Notes: generated from the letters alone by a model not told the origin. Shown: positions 51,116-59,278, numbered from the stretch's first letter. The stretch: 64,000 bases of DNA from Nitrospira sp. CG24A (GCA_002869925.2 NEWT02000014.1:1-64000); one strand, 5' to 3'. Numbers and translations are program-made.

Positions 51116-52408
51116 ATGAAGATCGATCTAAAGAGACGGTGGAAAATGTGTGCGGTGACTGGGGCCGCGATGGCGCTGGTGGCTGGGATGGCATCCACGG
51201 TCCCCAGTGCCTATGCCGGTGGCACGATCAAGGTTGACGACGACAAGTTTATTTCCATCGGAATGGGTACGCGTCTCAGTTTCAACGCGGTAGAAGATGG
51301 GTCAGCGAGCGGTGCGCAATACAGCAATAGTTTCGGTGTCAACAACGCTCGTATCTATATCAACGGCGGAATCCATAAATACGTGAAGTTCGCCTTCAAC
51401 ACCGAATGTTTTAACTGCGCGGTTGGCGGAGGTGGAAGTGCTGGAACTGGAGGTTCAAATCAATTCGGGAGGGATTCCAATATCGGCATACTCGACGCGA
51501 TCGGACAGTTCGAGTTTAATGAGCTCGTGAACTTCTGGGTCGGGCGTACCCTGGTGCCGACAGAGCGTGGTGAACTGAACGGTCCGTTCTACCACGCGGT
51601 GTTCGATGGGTTTAGGACCCCGTTTAACCAGGCCGATTTCAGCGGGAACTTTGGGGCAGGTGGGGCGGGTCTCTATGGCCGTGACAACGGCGCAGTCTTC
51701 TTCGGGAAAATTCATCCGGGCGGTACACATCTGCAATACGTCGCGTCGGTGTTCACGGGACTGCAGTCCAGCGCGACGGCAGGACCCAACCAAAGGAATA
51801 GCCTGAAGTACGCCGGACGTCTCACGTGGAACCTGCTCAACGATGAGTCGAATCCCGGGTACTACACCAGTGGTACCTACTATGGGGCAGCTGGTGATAT
51901 TTTAGCGCTTGCGGTAGGCGGAGAGTATCAGAATGCCGGTTCTGGTTCATTGGCAAATAAAAGCATCTTCGGGAGTGTCGTCACCGATCTCCTCTTTGAA
52001 AAAGTACTCCCGAACAACAATGGCGTGTTCACGGTCAACGCTGAGTTTAAACGGTATTGGGCACAGGATCTCGCCGCCTTCGGAAACGCGGATTGCTTTT
52101 GCATGTTTAGTGGAACGTCATGGACAGGGTACGCCTTGTATCTGTTTCCGCAGGAAGTCGGGATCGGAAGATTTCAGCCCTATGGAAGGTATACAGGCCT
52201 CAATAGTCAGTTCGCCGGCGCGCGCCAAGAGTTTGAACTCGGCATGAACTATGTCATTGCCGGCCACAATGCGCGCATCTCGACGTACTGGCGAACCGGC
52301 AACATCGGCGGCACCAGTACGTTCAACGGACAGAATTTGAACTACGCGCCCGGGTCGACAGGCCAGCATGTCGATTCGTTCCATGTGGCCTTACAGTTGC
52401 AGTATTAA
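51116..52408 (+). CDS. Outer-membrane porin (possibly an FmdC-like amide/urea porin)
   Basis: Sec signal peptide ending SAYA; GTRLSFNAVEDGSASGAQYSNSFGVNNARIYINGGIHKYVKFAFNTE; terminal aromatic residue (HVALQLQY). Adjacent to urtA. Confidence 0.75.
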   Translation: MKIDLKRRWKMCAVTGAAMALVAGMASTVPSAYAGGTIKVDDDKFISIGMGTRLSFNAVEDGSASGAQYSNSFGVNNARIYINGGIHKYVKFAFNTECFNCAVGGGGSAGTGGSNQFGRDSNIGILDAIGQFEFNELVNFWVGRTLVPTERGELNGPFYHAVFDGFRTPFNQADFSGNFGAGGAGLYGRDNGAVFFGKIHPGGTHLQYVASVFTGLQSSATAGPNQRNSLKYAGRLTWNLLNDESNPGYYTSGTYYGAAGDILALAVGGEYQNAGSGSLANKSIFGSVVTDLLFEKVLPNNNGVFTVNAEFKRYWAQDLAAFGNADCFCMFSGTSWTGYALYLFPQEVGIGRFQPYGRYTGLNSQFAGARQEFELGMNYVIAGHNARISTYWRTGNIGGTSTFNGQNLNYAPGSTGQHVDSFHVALQLQY

Positions 52409-52434
52409 AGGCTATTGAGGCAGTGGGTGGTTGT

Positions 52435-52530
52435 GATACGTCGCGGGAGCGGGAGCCATCTGATGAGATGGGAAGCGGCTGCGGCAACACACGGTGGTTC
52501 AGAAGAATGCTCGTGCGACGTATCCTTCTG
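52435..52530 (+). promoter_or_regulatory. Structured leader upstream of urtA
   Basis: GATACGTCGC (52435-52444) is perfectly complementary to GCGACGTATC (52515-52524). It encloses CCATCT-GATG-AGATGG (52456-52471). Alternative stem CAGAAG (52500-52505)/CTTCTG (52525-52530). Confidence 0.5.
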
Positions 52531-52574
52531 CCGATCTGACCTAACATCTATGTGTGAGTGAAAGGAGACTGATC

Positions 52575-53942
52575 ATGGCAACGAATACACCTAATGAGGT
52601 AAACCCGGTTGAACCGGGCGGTACCGCAGAGAGCGAGGCTGGCCCTTCGCGGCGTGAGCTTCTGGTTAAGGGAGGCAAGGTCGTAGCCGGCATCGGGGTT
52701 GCTGCCCTGCTCGGCAACTTGGGCAACTGGGCCCTGTCCTATGCGGCGGACAAGGAGCCGATCAAGATCGGTATCCTGCATTCGCTCAGCGGCACCATGG
52801 CGATCAGCGAAGTGTCGTTGCGCGACACCGTGATGATGGCCGTCGAAGAAATCAACGCGAAGGGCGGGGTGATGGGCCGGATGATCAAGCCGGTCATCGT
52901 CGATCCGGCCTCGAACTGGGATCTCTTTGCCGAGAAAGCCAAGCAGCTCCTGCTGCAGGATAAGGTCTCGGTCACCTTCGGCTGTTGGACCTCAGTCAGT
53001 CGCAAATCGGTATTGCCGGTCTTCGAGAAGAACAACGGTCTGTTGTTCTATCCCGTGCAGTACGAGGGAGAAGAATGTTCGCGCAATGTCTTCTACACCG
53101 GCGCCGCCCCGAATCAGCAGGCCGTGCCGGCGGTGGATTATCTGATGAGCAAAGAGGGCGGCGGATTCACGAAGTTCTATCTGCTCGGCACCGATTACGT
53201 GTATCCCCGCACCACCAATAAAATTCTGCGGGCGATGCTCCTGGCAAAGAAAGTCCCAGCGGACAAGATCATGGAAGAGTACACGCCGTTCCACCATCAG
53301 GACTACCAAACCATCTGCGGCAAACTGAAGAAATTTGCCGCCGGCGGAGGGGCTGCCGTGATCAGCACGATCAACGGTGACAGCAACGTGCCGTTCTACA
53401 AGGAGTTTGCGAACCAAGGTTTGAGGGCAGAAGATGCCCCGATCATGGCCTTCAGCGTGGCAGAAGACGAGCTGCGCGGAATGGACACATCCGCGTTGGT
53501 CGGTCATCTGGCAGCCTGGAATTATTATCAAAGCGTCGATACGCCGCAGAACAAGCAGTTCGTGGCGAATTTCAAGGCCTACTGCAAGAAGAACAATTTG
53601 CCAGACGGCGACAAGCGGGTCACGGACGATCCGATCGAAGCCGCCTATTTCGGCGTCTATATCTGGAAGCAAGCCGTCGAAAAGGCCGCATCGGCTGACG
53701 TCGACAAGGTCAGAAAAGCCGTCTATGGCAGCAAGTTCCTGGCGCCGGGCGGCGAGATCATGATGGATGCCGCCAATCACCACACCTATAGGCCGGTGCT
53801 CATCGGTGAGATATTGGCGGACGGGCAGTTCAAGGTGGTTTCCCGTTCGCCGGGGCTGGTGAAGCCGGAACCCTGGAGTGAATTTACGAATCCGGAAAAG
53901 GGCTGCGACTGGGTCGGTCATCAAGGGACCTATCAAAAATAG
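52575..53942 (+). CDS. urtA: Urea ABC transporter substrate-binding protein UrtA (Tat-like signal)
   Basis: SRRELLVKGGKVVAGIGVAALL signal; PIKIGILHSLSGTMAISEVSLRDTVMMAVEEINAKGGVMGRMIKPVIVDPASNWDLFAEKAKQLL. Confidence 0.93.
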   Translation: MATNTPNEVNPVEPGGTAESEAGPSRRELLVKGGKVVAGIGVAALLGNLGNWALSYAADKEPIKIGILHSLSGTMAISEVSLRDTVMMAVEEINAKGGVMGRMIKPVIVDPASNWDLFAEKAKQLLLQDKVSVTFGCWTSVSRKSVLPVFEKNNGLLFYPVQYEGEECSRNVFYTGAAPNQQAVPAVDYLMSKEGGGFTKFYLLGTDYVYPRTTNKILRAMLLAKKVPADKIMEEYTPFHHQDYQTICGKLKKFAAGGGAAVISTINGDSNVPFYKEFANQGLRAEDAPIMAFSVAEDELRGMDTSALVGHLAAWNYYQSVDTPQNKQFVANFKAYCKKNNLPDGDKRVTDDPIEAAYFGVYIWKQAVEKAASADVDKVRKAVYGSKFLAPGGEIMMDAANHHTYRPVLIGEILADGQFKVVSRSPGLVKPEPWSEFTNPEKGCDWVGHQGTYQK

Positions 53943-54052
53943 TCCGTCATGTGAGAGGGAGCGACTGATGTGCCCCCTCTCACGTGAGTGAGAAATACGG
54001 GTCACGGGACGAGAGGTCTACGTTATTCGTGTGTCTTGTTGAGGAGTAATTC

Positions 54053-55606
54053 ATGGTGATTTCTCTGGGGCGTACCCTTGTCGCGCTAGGTATCGTGGGA
54101 TTGCTCCTATTGTTCGAACCAAGCCGGGCGATCGCGGCGGATGGCCCTGTCTCCGCGCCTCCGACTGCTTCGGTAGAGCAAGCCCTTACTCAGGTTGCCA
54201 GCGAGGACGAATCAATCCGCCAGGCAGCTATTCGCCTCTTGATCGAACAGGGCGATGCCGGCCTGCTTCCGCGGCTGGAAGCGATCCGAGCCAATGCAAG
54301 CCGGAGCATCCGGCAGGCCATCAAGCCGCTCATGGATCTCCTCAAGAATCGAGCGAAACTCGCCAGCCCCGACAGCGACGTTCGCCGGTCGGCGGCGACA
54401 GATCTCGGTTCATCCGGTAATCCTTCGGCGATTGCATGGCTGGATGCCGCCAAGGTGAACGAGTCGAACAAGTGGGTGCGCTATACGATAGAAGAGTCTG
54501 CAGCGCTGCTCAGGCTCGCGTCGGGCGATCCATCGCTTAAAGTCGCGGCGGCCGAGAAGCTCGGCGAACTCCGCAGTGGAAATGCGGTGCCGGCTCTGAA
54601 AGCGCTGGTCGAGGCCGGCGCCGTCGCTGAGGCGACCGAACAGCAGAAGGTACTGGCGAAAACTGCCGACGCCGCGATTGACCGCATTGAAACCTGGGGC
54701 GATTGGGCGAATGCGATTGAAACGATCTTTCGCGGAATCAGCCTCAGTTCAATCCTCTTGATTATGTCGTTGGGCCTGGCAATTGTGTTCGGTTTGATGG
54801 GCGTCATCAATATGGCCCATGGCGAGTTGATGATGGTCGGCGCCTACGCCACGTTTGTCACGCAGCAATGTTTCACGGCCTGGTTTCCGCCAGATGTGTT
54901 TGACTGGTATTTTCCCGTGGCACTGCCGGTCGCGTTCCTTGCGGCCGCCGGCTCAGGATTCCTGCTGGAGACGACGGTCATCCGGTTTCTCTATGGGCGT
55001 CCGCTTGAAACCATGTTGGCGACCTGGGGCGTGAGTTTGGTTCTCATGCAGGCGGCCAGGGTCTATTTCGGCGACCTCACCGCCGTGGTTGCGCCAGGGC
55101 CGCTCAGAGGCGGCGCGCAAGTGTTGGTGGGGGTCTACCTGCCGTATAACCGCATATTCATCATCGCGCTCTCGATCGTCTGCGTGCTGGGGATTTACTT
55201 CGCGCTCTTTAAATCGAATCTCGGATTGCGCGTGCGGGCGGTGACGCAAAATCGAAATATGAGCGCCTGTCTCGGCATTCCGACCAGAAAAGTCGACTCC
55301 TATACCTTTGCGTTCGGGTCTGGGTTGGCGGGCATCGCCGGTTGGGCGCTCACGATGGTCGGGAACGTCGATCCGGGCCTCGGTCAGAACTATATCGTGG
55401 ATGCCTTTATGGTGGTGGTCACCGGAGGGGTTGGGAAACTGGCCGGTACGATCGTGGCCTCGCTGGGAATCGGCGGGTTGAACAAACTGATCGAGCCGGG
55501 GTTAGGCGCTGTGTACGGCAAGGTGTTGATCCTCGTGATGGTGATTCTGTTCTTGCAGTGGCGGCCGTCCGGTCTGTTTGCGATGAAGGGTCGCGATGCC
55601 GATTGA
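54053..55606 (+). CDS. urtB: Urea ABC transporter permease UrtB
   Basis: N-terminal HEAT-like region, then LSLGLAIVFGLMGVINMAHGELMMVGAYATFV...NYIVDAFMVVVTGGVGKLAGTIVASLGIGGLNKLIEP. Confidence 0.93.
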   Translation: MVISLGRTLVALGIVGLLLLFEPSRAIAADGPVSAPPTASVEQALTQVASEDESIRQAAIRLLIEQGDAGLLPRLEAIRANASRSIRQAIKPLMDLLKNRAKLASPDSDVRRSAATDLGSSGNPSAIAWLDAAKVNESNKWVRYTIEESAALLRLASGDPSLKVAAAEKLGELRSGNAVPALKALVEAGAVAEATEQQKVLAKTADAAIDRIETWGDWANAIETIFRGISLSSILLIMSLGLAIVFGLMGVINMAHGELMMVGAYATFVTQQCFTAWFPPDVFDWYFPVALPVAFLAAAGSGFLLETTVIRFLYGRPLETMLATWGVSLVLMQAARVYFGDLTAVVAPGPLRGGAQVLVGVYLPYNRIFIIALSIVCVLGIYFALFKSNLGLRVRAVTQNRNMSACLGIPTRKVDSYTFAFGSGLAGIAGWALTMVGNVDPGLGQNYIVDAFMVVVTGGVGKLAGTIVASLGIGGLNKLIEPGLGAVYGKVLILVMVILFLQWRPSGLFAMKGRDAD

Positions 55607-55615
55607 GAAAGGGAC

Positions 55616-55708
55616 GGGTGCAGCGCGAGTCCTTCCTTGCTCGCGGAACCCCCACGATGATGCGGTGGTCGTTCGACGCGCGCAGTGGAAAGGACTCGCG
55701 CCGCACCC
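55616..55708. repeat. Hairpin element copy A (variable arms + conserved core), urtB-urtC gap
   Basis: GGGTGCAGCGCGAGTCCTT pairs with AAGGACTCGCGCCGCACCC (1 mismatch). Core TTGCTCGCGGAACCCCCAC..GGTGGTCGTTCGACGCGCGCAGT. Confidence 0.75.
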
Positions 55709-55732
55709 TTGGGGAGTAGAGAGAAGACAACG

Positions 55733-56890
55733 ATGAGTGACGGAACAACAGACACGAATCGCAGTGGAGGTTTAGGCTTTGCAGTCGTAGGCGCCATTTT
55801 GCTCGTGGTCATGCCGCTCTTGAACCTCTTGCCGCCGGAAGATTCCTGGTTTCACCTCTCCGATTTCAGTCTGAACCGGTTCGGAAAATTTCTCGCCTTT
55901 GCGATATTAGCTCTCGGGCTCGATCTCATCTGGGGCTACACCGGCATCTTGAGCTTGGGGCAAGGAGTATTTTTCGGATTAGGCGCCTATTGCATGGGCA
56001 TGCACATGATGCTCACGATCGGAAAAGAGAGCGTCTATGGCAGCGATATGCCGGACTTCATGGTGTGGAACCAGGTCAAAGAGCTGCCGTTCTTCTGGAA
56101 GCCGTTCTATAGCTTTCCAGCTGCGGTCATTGGAGCACTCCTCGTGCCGATGGCATTTGCGTTAGTATTCGGGTTTTTCGCCTTCCGCAGCCGCATCAAA
56201 GGCGTCTATTTTGCGATCATTACACAGGCGCTGGCTCTCGCCGCCTGGCTGGTCTTCAACCGGAACGATACGAATCTCGGCGGCACGAACGGATTAACCG
56301 ATTTCAAGCAGGTGCTCGGGTATCGGCTCTCCGAGCCCGGTACGCAGCGGGCGTTATATGTTATTACCGTGCTCTGTCTCGGCGCGTCCTATCTCTTGTG
56401 CCAGTGGATCATTCGTTCGAGGGCCGGTCGGGTGCTGGTCGCTGTGCGTGATAGCGAAAAGCGCGTGGTCTTTTCCGGGTATACCCCGGCCAACTACAAG
56501 CTGTTCGTCTTTGTCGTATCTGCGGGCTTGGCTGGATTAGCAGGGTTGCTGTATGCCCCCCAAGTCGGCATCATCACGCCGGCGCAGATCGGGGTACTGC
56601 CGTCTCTTGAAATGGTCATTTGGGTGGCCGTGGGTGGCCGTGGCAGCCTGGCTGGGGCGGTCATAGGGGCCGTGAGCGTGAATTACGGCCGCAGTGTGCT
56701 CACGAATTATTTTCCTGAACTCTGGCCTTTCATGCTGGGCGGACTCTTTGTGTTGGTGGTGCTGTTATTCCCAGATGGGATGGTCGGCATGATTCGAAAA
56801 GGGAAGGATCTTCTGACTCGGCGTAAAGCTGGTGAAGAAAAGCCGATTGTGCCAAATCAGAAAGTAGTTGTGCCGGAGGGGAAGCGCTGA
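55733..56890 (+). CDS. urtC: Urea ABC transporter permease UrtC
   Basis: LGLDLIWGYTGILSLGQGVFFGLGAYCMGMHMML...GLAGLLYAPQVGIITPAQIGVLPSLEMVIWVAVGGRGSLAGAVIGA. Confidence 0.94.
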   Translation: MSDGTTDTNRSGGLGFAVVGAILLVVMPLLNLLPPEDSWFHLSDFSLNRFGKFLAFAILALGLDLIWGYTGILSLGQGVFFGLGAYCMGMHMMLTIGKESVYGSDMPDFMVWNQVKELPFFWKPFYSFPAAVIGALLVPMAFALVFGFFAFRSRIKGVYFAIITQALALAAWLVFNRNDTNLGGTNGLTDFKQVLGYRLSEPGTQRALYVITVLCLGASYLLCQWIIRSRAGRVLVAVRDSEKRVVFSGYTPANYKLFVFVVSAGLAGLAGLLYAPQVGIITPAQIGVLPSLEMVIWVAVGGRGSLAGAVIGAVSVNYGRSVLTNYFPELWPFMLGGLFVLVVLLFPDGMVGMIRKGKDLLTRRKAGEEKPIVPNQKVVVPEGKR

Positions 56891-56891
56891 G

Positions 56892-57668
56892 ATGGCCGAA
56901 CCAAGTTCCTTTCAAAATTCCATCATCTATCTCGATGGCGTGACCGTCGATTACGATGGCTTCAAGGCGTTGAACCACTTGACCTTCATGGTCGACTACA
57001 AGGAATTGCGCGTCGTCATCGGGCCGAATGGGGCGGGAAAGACGACGCTGTTGGATGTGATATGCGGGAAGACGAAACCAGCTGCCGGCCGTGTCGTCTT
57101 TGGCCAAGACAAGGAACTGACCGGGAAACATGCGGATGAAATCGTGAAGCTCGGCATCGGGCGAAAGTTCCAAGCGCCGTCCATCTATGGAAATCTGACC
57201 GTCTGGGAAAACCTCGACTTGTCGTTAAAACGGAGCAGCAAAGGCGTCTTCCCGACGTTGTTCGGAAAATCGACGGCGGAGGAACGGGCAAGGATCGAGG
57301 AAAATCTCGAAACGATCGGCCTGAAAGATTATGCGCATACCAGAGCCGGATCGCTGTCTCACGGTCAGAAGCAGTGGCTCGAAATCGGCATGGTGATTTT
57401 GCAAGATCCTTCGTTGCTCCTCGTCGACGAGCCGGTCGCGGGGATGACGGACAAGGAAACGGAACAGACGGGGCAATTGCTCCAATCGTTGGCGGAGAAG
57501 CACGCAATCATCGTCATCGAACACGATATGGAGTTCGTCCGGCAGATCGCCCGTATCGTGACGGTCTTGCACGAAGGCACCGTCATTTGCGAAGGCACCG
57601 TCGAGAAAGTGCAAGCGGACGCTCGCGTCAGAGAAATATATCTGGGCCGTCAAAAAGTGGCTCATTAG
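56892..57668 (+). CDS. urtD: Urea ABC transporter ATP-binding protein UrtD
   Basis: GPNGAGKTTLLDVICGKTKPAAGRVVFG...LSHGQKQWLEIGMVILQDPSLLLVDEPVAGMTDKETEQTGQLLQSLA. Confidence 0.94.
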   Translation: MAEPSSFQNSIIYLDGVTVDYDGFKALNHLTFMVDYKELRVVIGPNGAGKTTLLDVICGKTKPAAGRVVFGQDKELTGKHADEIVKLGIGRKFQAPSIYGNLTVWENLDLSLKRSSKGVFPTLFGKSTAEERARIEENLETIGLKDYAHTRAGSLSHGQKQWLEIGMVILQDPSLLLVDEPVAGMTDKETEQTGQLLQSLAEKHAIIVIEHDMEFVRQIARIVTVLHEGTVICEGTVEKVQADARVREIYLGRQKVAH

Positions 57669-57794
57669 CAGGATGCTGAAAAAGCCCGTCAGCGGCGTTC
57701 TCCCCTTGAACGCATCCTCAACGTACCCCAGAGGGTACGCCTCCGGTGCGTTCGGCGGCTGCGGCCTTGCTGACGGCCTTTTTGAGCATCCTGC
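57668..57794. repeat. Branched inverted-repeat element between urtD and urtE
   Basis: 26-nt terminal arms GCAGGATGCTGAAAAAGCCCGTCAGC/GCTGACGGCCTTTTTGAGCATCCTGC (24/26 complementary). Internal hairpins GCGTTC-N7-GAACGC (57696-57713) and CGTACCC-CAGA-GGGTACG (57722-57739). Confidence 0.85.
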
Positions 57795-57842
57795 GAGTTG
57801 CAAGCGCAGACCATCAGATTCTAAGGTTGTATAAATTTCGCT

Positions 57843-58553
57843 ATGCTGCAGCTTGACAAAATCAACGCCTACTACGGTGAAAGTCACATTCTTCGGGATG
57901 TGTCCTTTACCATCGACTCGGGTGAGGTGGTGTGTCTCATGGGCCGGAATGGTGTCGGTAAGACGACCACCCTGAAAGTATTGACCGGTCTCCTGCCTGC
58001 GAGATCGGGGCGGATGATGTTCGATGGGAAGGATGTCACGAAGGCGCCGACCGATCAGAGAGCGCGCAGCGGGTTGGCTTGCGTGCCGCAGGGGCGGGAG
58101 ATCCTTCCTCACTTGACGGTTCGTGAGAATTTGCTGCTCGGGTTCTGGGCGAGGTCGGACAAGCCGAACGGGACGGTCGAGAAGACCGCGTTCGACGAAG
58201 TCTACCACCTCTTCCCTAAGCTCACACAAATTCTCAATCGTCCGGGCGGTGTCCTGAGCGGCGGTGAGCAGCAGCAGTTAGCGATCGGCCGTGCGATCCT
58301 GTCGAATCCCAAGCTGCTCCTGCTCGATGAGCCGACTGAAGGCATTCAGCCTTCGATCGTGGACCAGATCGAAGACGTGATCATCGGATTCAAAAATCAG
58401 CGCCGGTTCGCCATTTTGCTGGTCGAGCAGGGGCTCCACTTTGCCGCTCGCTTGGCAGAGAAGTATGTGGTGATGGCGAAAGGGGCGGTGGTGGTGGCGG
58501 GAAAAAGTACTGAGTTGACAGCGGAACAGGTGAAGCAGTACTTGACGGTGTGA
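57843..58553 (+). CDS. urtE: Urea ABC transporter ATP-binding protein UrtE
   Basis: MLQLDKINAYYGESHILRDVSFTIDSGEVVCLMGRNGVGKTTTLKVLTGLL...LSGGEQQQLAIGRAILSNPKLLLLDEPTEGIQPSIVDQIEDVI. Confidence 0.94.
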   Translation: MLQLDKINAYYGESHILRDVSFTIDSGEVVCLMGRNGVGKTTTLKVLTGLLPARSGRMMFDGKDVTKAPTDQRARSGLACVPQGREILPHLTVRENLLLGFWARSDKPNGTVEKTAFDEVYHLFPKLTQILNRPGGVLSGGEQQQLAIGRAILSNPKLLLLDEPTEGIQPSIVDQIEDVIIGFKNQRRFAILLVEQGLHFAARLAEKYVVMAKGAVVVAGKSTELTAEQVKQYLTV

Positions 58554-58558
58554 TTTGA

Positions 58559-58655
58559 GGCCAGGGGACAGGAGCGTTCTCCTGCTCGCGCAACGCGCGG
58601 TCTCGGAAGACCCTCGTTGGACGCGCGCATTAGAGAACACTCCTGTCTCCTGGCC
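58559..58655. repeat. Hairpin element copy B, downstream of urtE
   Basis: 23-position stem GGCCAGGGGACAGGAGCGTTCTC/GAGAACACTCCTGTCTCCTGGCC (one wobble, one mismatch). Core TGCTCGCGCAACGCGC-GGTCT-CGGA-AGACC-CTCGTTGGACGCGCGCA. Confidence 0.8.
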
Positions 58656-58700
58656 CCACAGTTTCTCTCCCACCGTCTGGGAGGAACAAAAGGAGAGGAG

Positions 58701-58792
58701 GGGGTGGTCAGGATGACTTCTTTGCTCGCAGAACGCGCACGATCAGAATGTGCTCGTTCGATGCGCGCAGTTGAAGTCACCCCGACCACCCC
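58701..58792. repeat. Hairpin element copy C, downstream of urtE
   Basis: GGGGTGGTCAGGATGACTTC/GAAGTCACCCCGACCACCCC (18/20 paired). Core TTTGCTCGCAGAACGCGCAC..GTGCTCGTTCGATGCGCGCAG. Confidence 0.8.
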
Positions 58793-58889
58793 GTTACTAT
58801 TCTGGGCTTCCATTGAGTCGAGGAGCGAGGTTATGTTCCGAGCCATTGACCATTATCCATTGACCCTTGGCTATTGACGAGGCCTGGCC

Positions 58890-58979
58890 ATGCATCTGAC
58901 ACCGAGAGAACAAGAGAAGCTTCTGATCTATGTCGCGGCGAATTTGGCTAAGGAACGGAAGGCGCGTGGATTGAAATAA
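58890..58979 (+). pseudogene. ureA: Truncated remnant of urease gamma subunit (N-terminal 29 codons)
   Basis: ATG CAT CTG ACA CCG... = MHLTPREQEKLLIYVAANLAKERKARGLK*, matching the conserved UreA N-terminus, then stop and unrelated sequence. Confidence 0.82.
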
Positions 58980-59052
58980 CAGACCCTGGGATTCCAAGTC
59001 GTCTACCTGTTCTAAGAGCGGGAAGACAGTTATCGGTTGAATGGTGAGATGC

Positions 59053-59101
59053 CGCTCCCTTCGTGGACCAGTCCACGAAGGGAGCGCTTACTAGAAGCGC
59101 T
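59053..59101. repeat. Two overlapping, mutually exclusive hairpins upstream of amtB
   Basis: CGCTCCCTTCGTGGAC-CA-GTCCACGAAGGGAGCG (59053-59086) and AGCGCTT-ACTAG-AAGCGCT (59083-59101) share AGCG. Confidence 0.75.
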
Positions 59102-59258
59102 GACGACCATGTCGGCTCGGGCATGGCTGGTAGGCCGCGAGGGTTATGGTCGATTATTGTGAGTGGTGCAACAAGCAGTCAAGCCGCGAAGGGCTGAGTC
59201 CACGCGCTCAGCTCTCGCTGTGGGCAGACGTCGCAGCTCAGTCCTACGAAGAAACCTG

Positions 59259-59278
59259 CCCTGAGCGTAGTCGAAGGG
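59259..59278. repeat. CCCTGAGCGTAGTCGAAGGG short interspersed repeat
   Basis: Matches, from memory, a motif commonly seen in many bacterial genomes and mistranslated as CPERSRRG; seen here in spurious ORF 59146..59385. Confidence 0.6.

Noticed and set aside
52992-54005. Minus-strand ORF (337 aa) opposite urtA
   Set aside because: Antisense shadow of urtA; no independent evidence.
54053-54720. ~220-aa extra N-terminal HEAT-like region in UrtB
   Set aside because: I recall UrtB proteins commonly carrying such an N-terminal region, so it is not treated as novel.
57225-58229. Minus-strand ORF (334 aa) spanning urtD, the repeat element and urtE
   Set aside because: Crosses the palindromic element and is antisense to two clear ABC ATPase genes.
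58843-58879. CCATTGAC-like degenerate direct repeats before the ureA remnant
   Set aside because: Short and imperfect (CCATTGACCATTATCCATTGACC...CTATTGAC); could be simple drift, not clearly a functional array.
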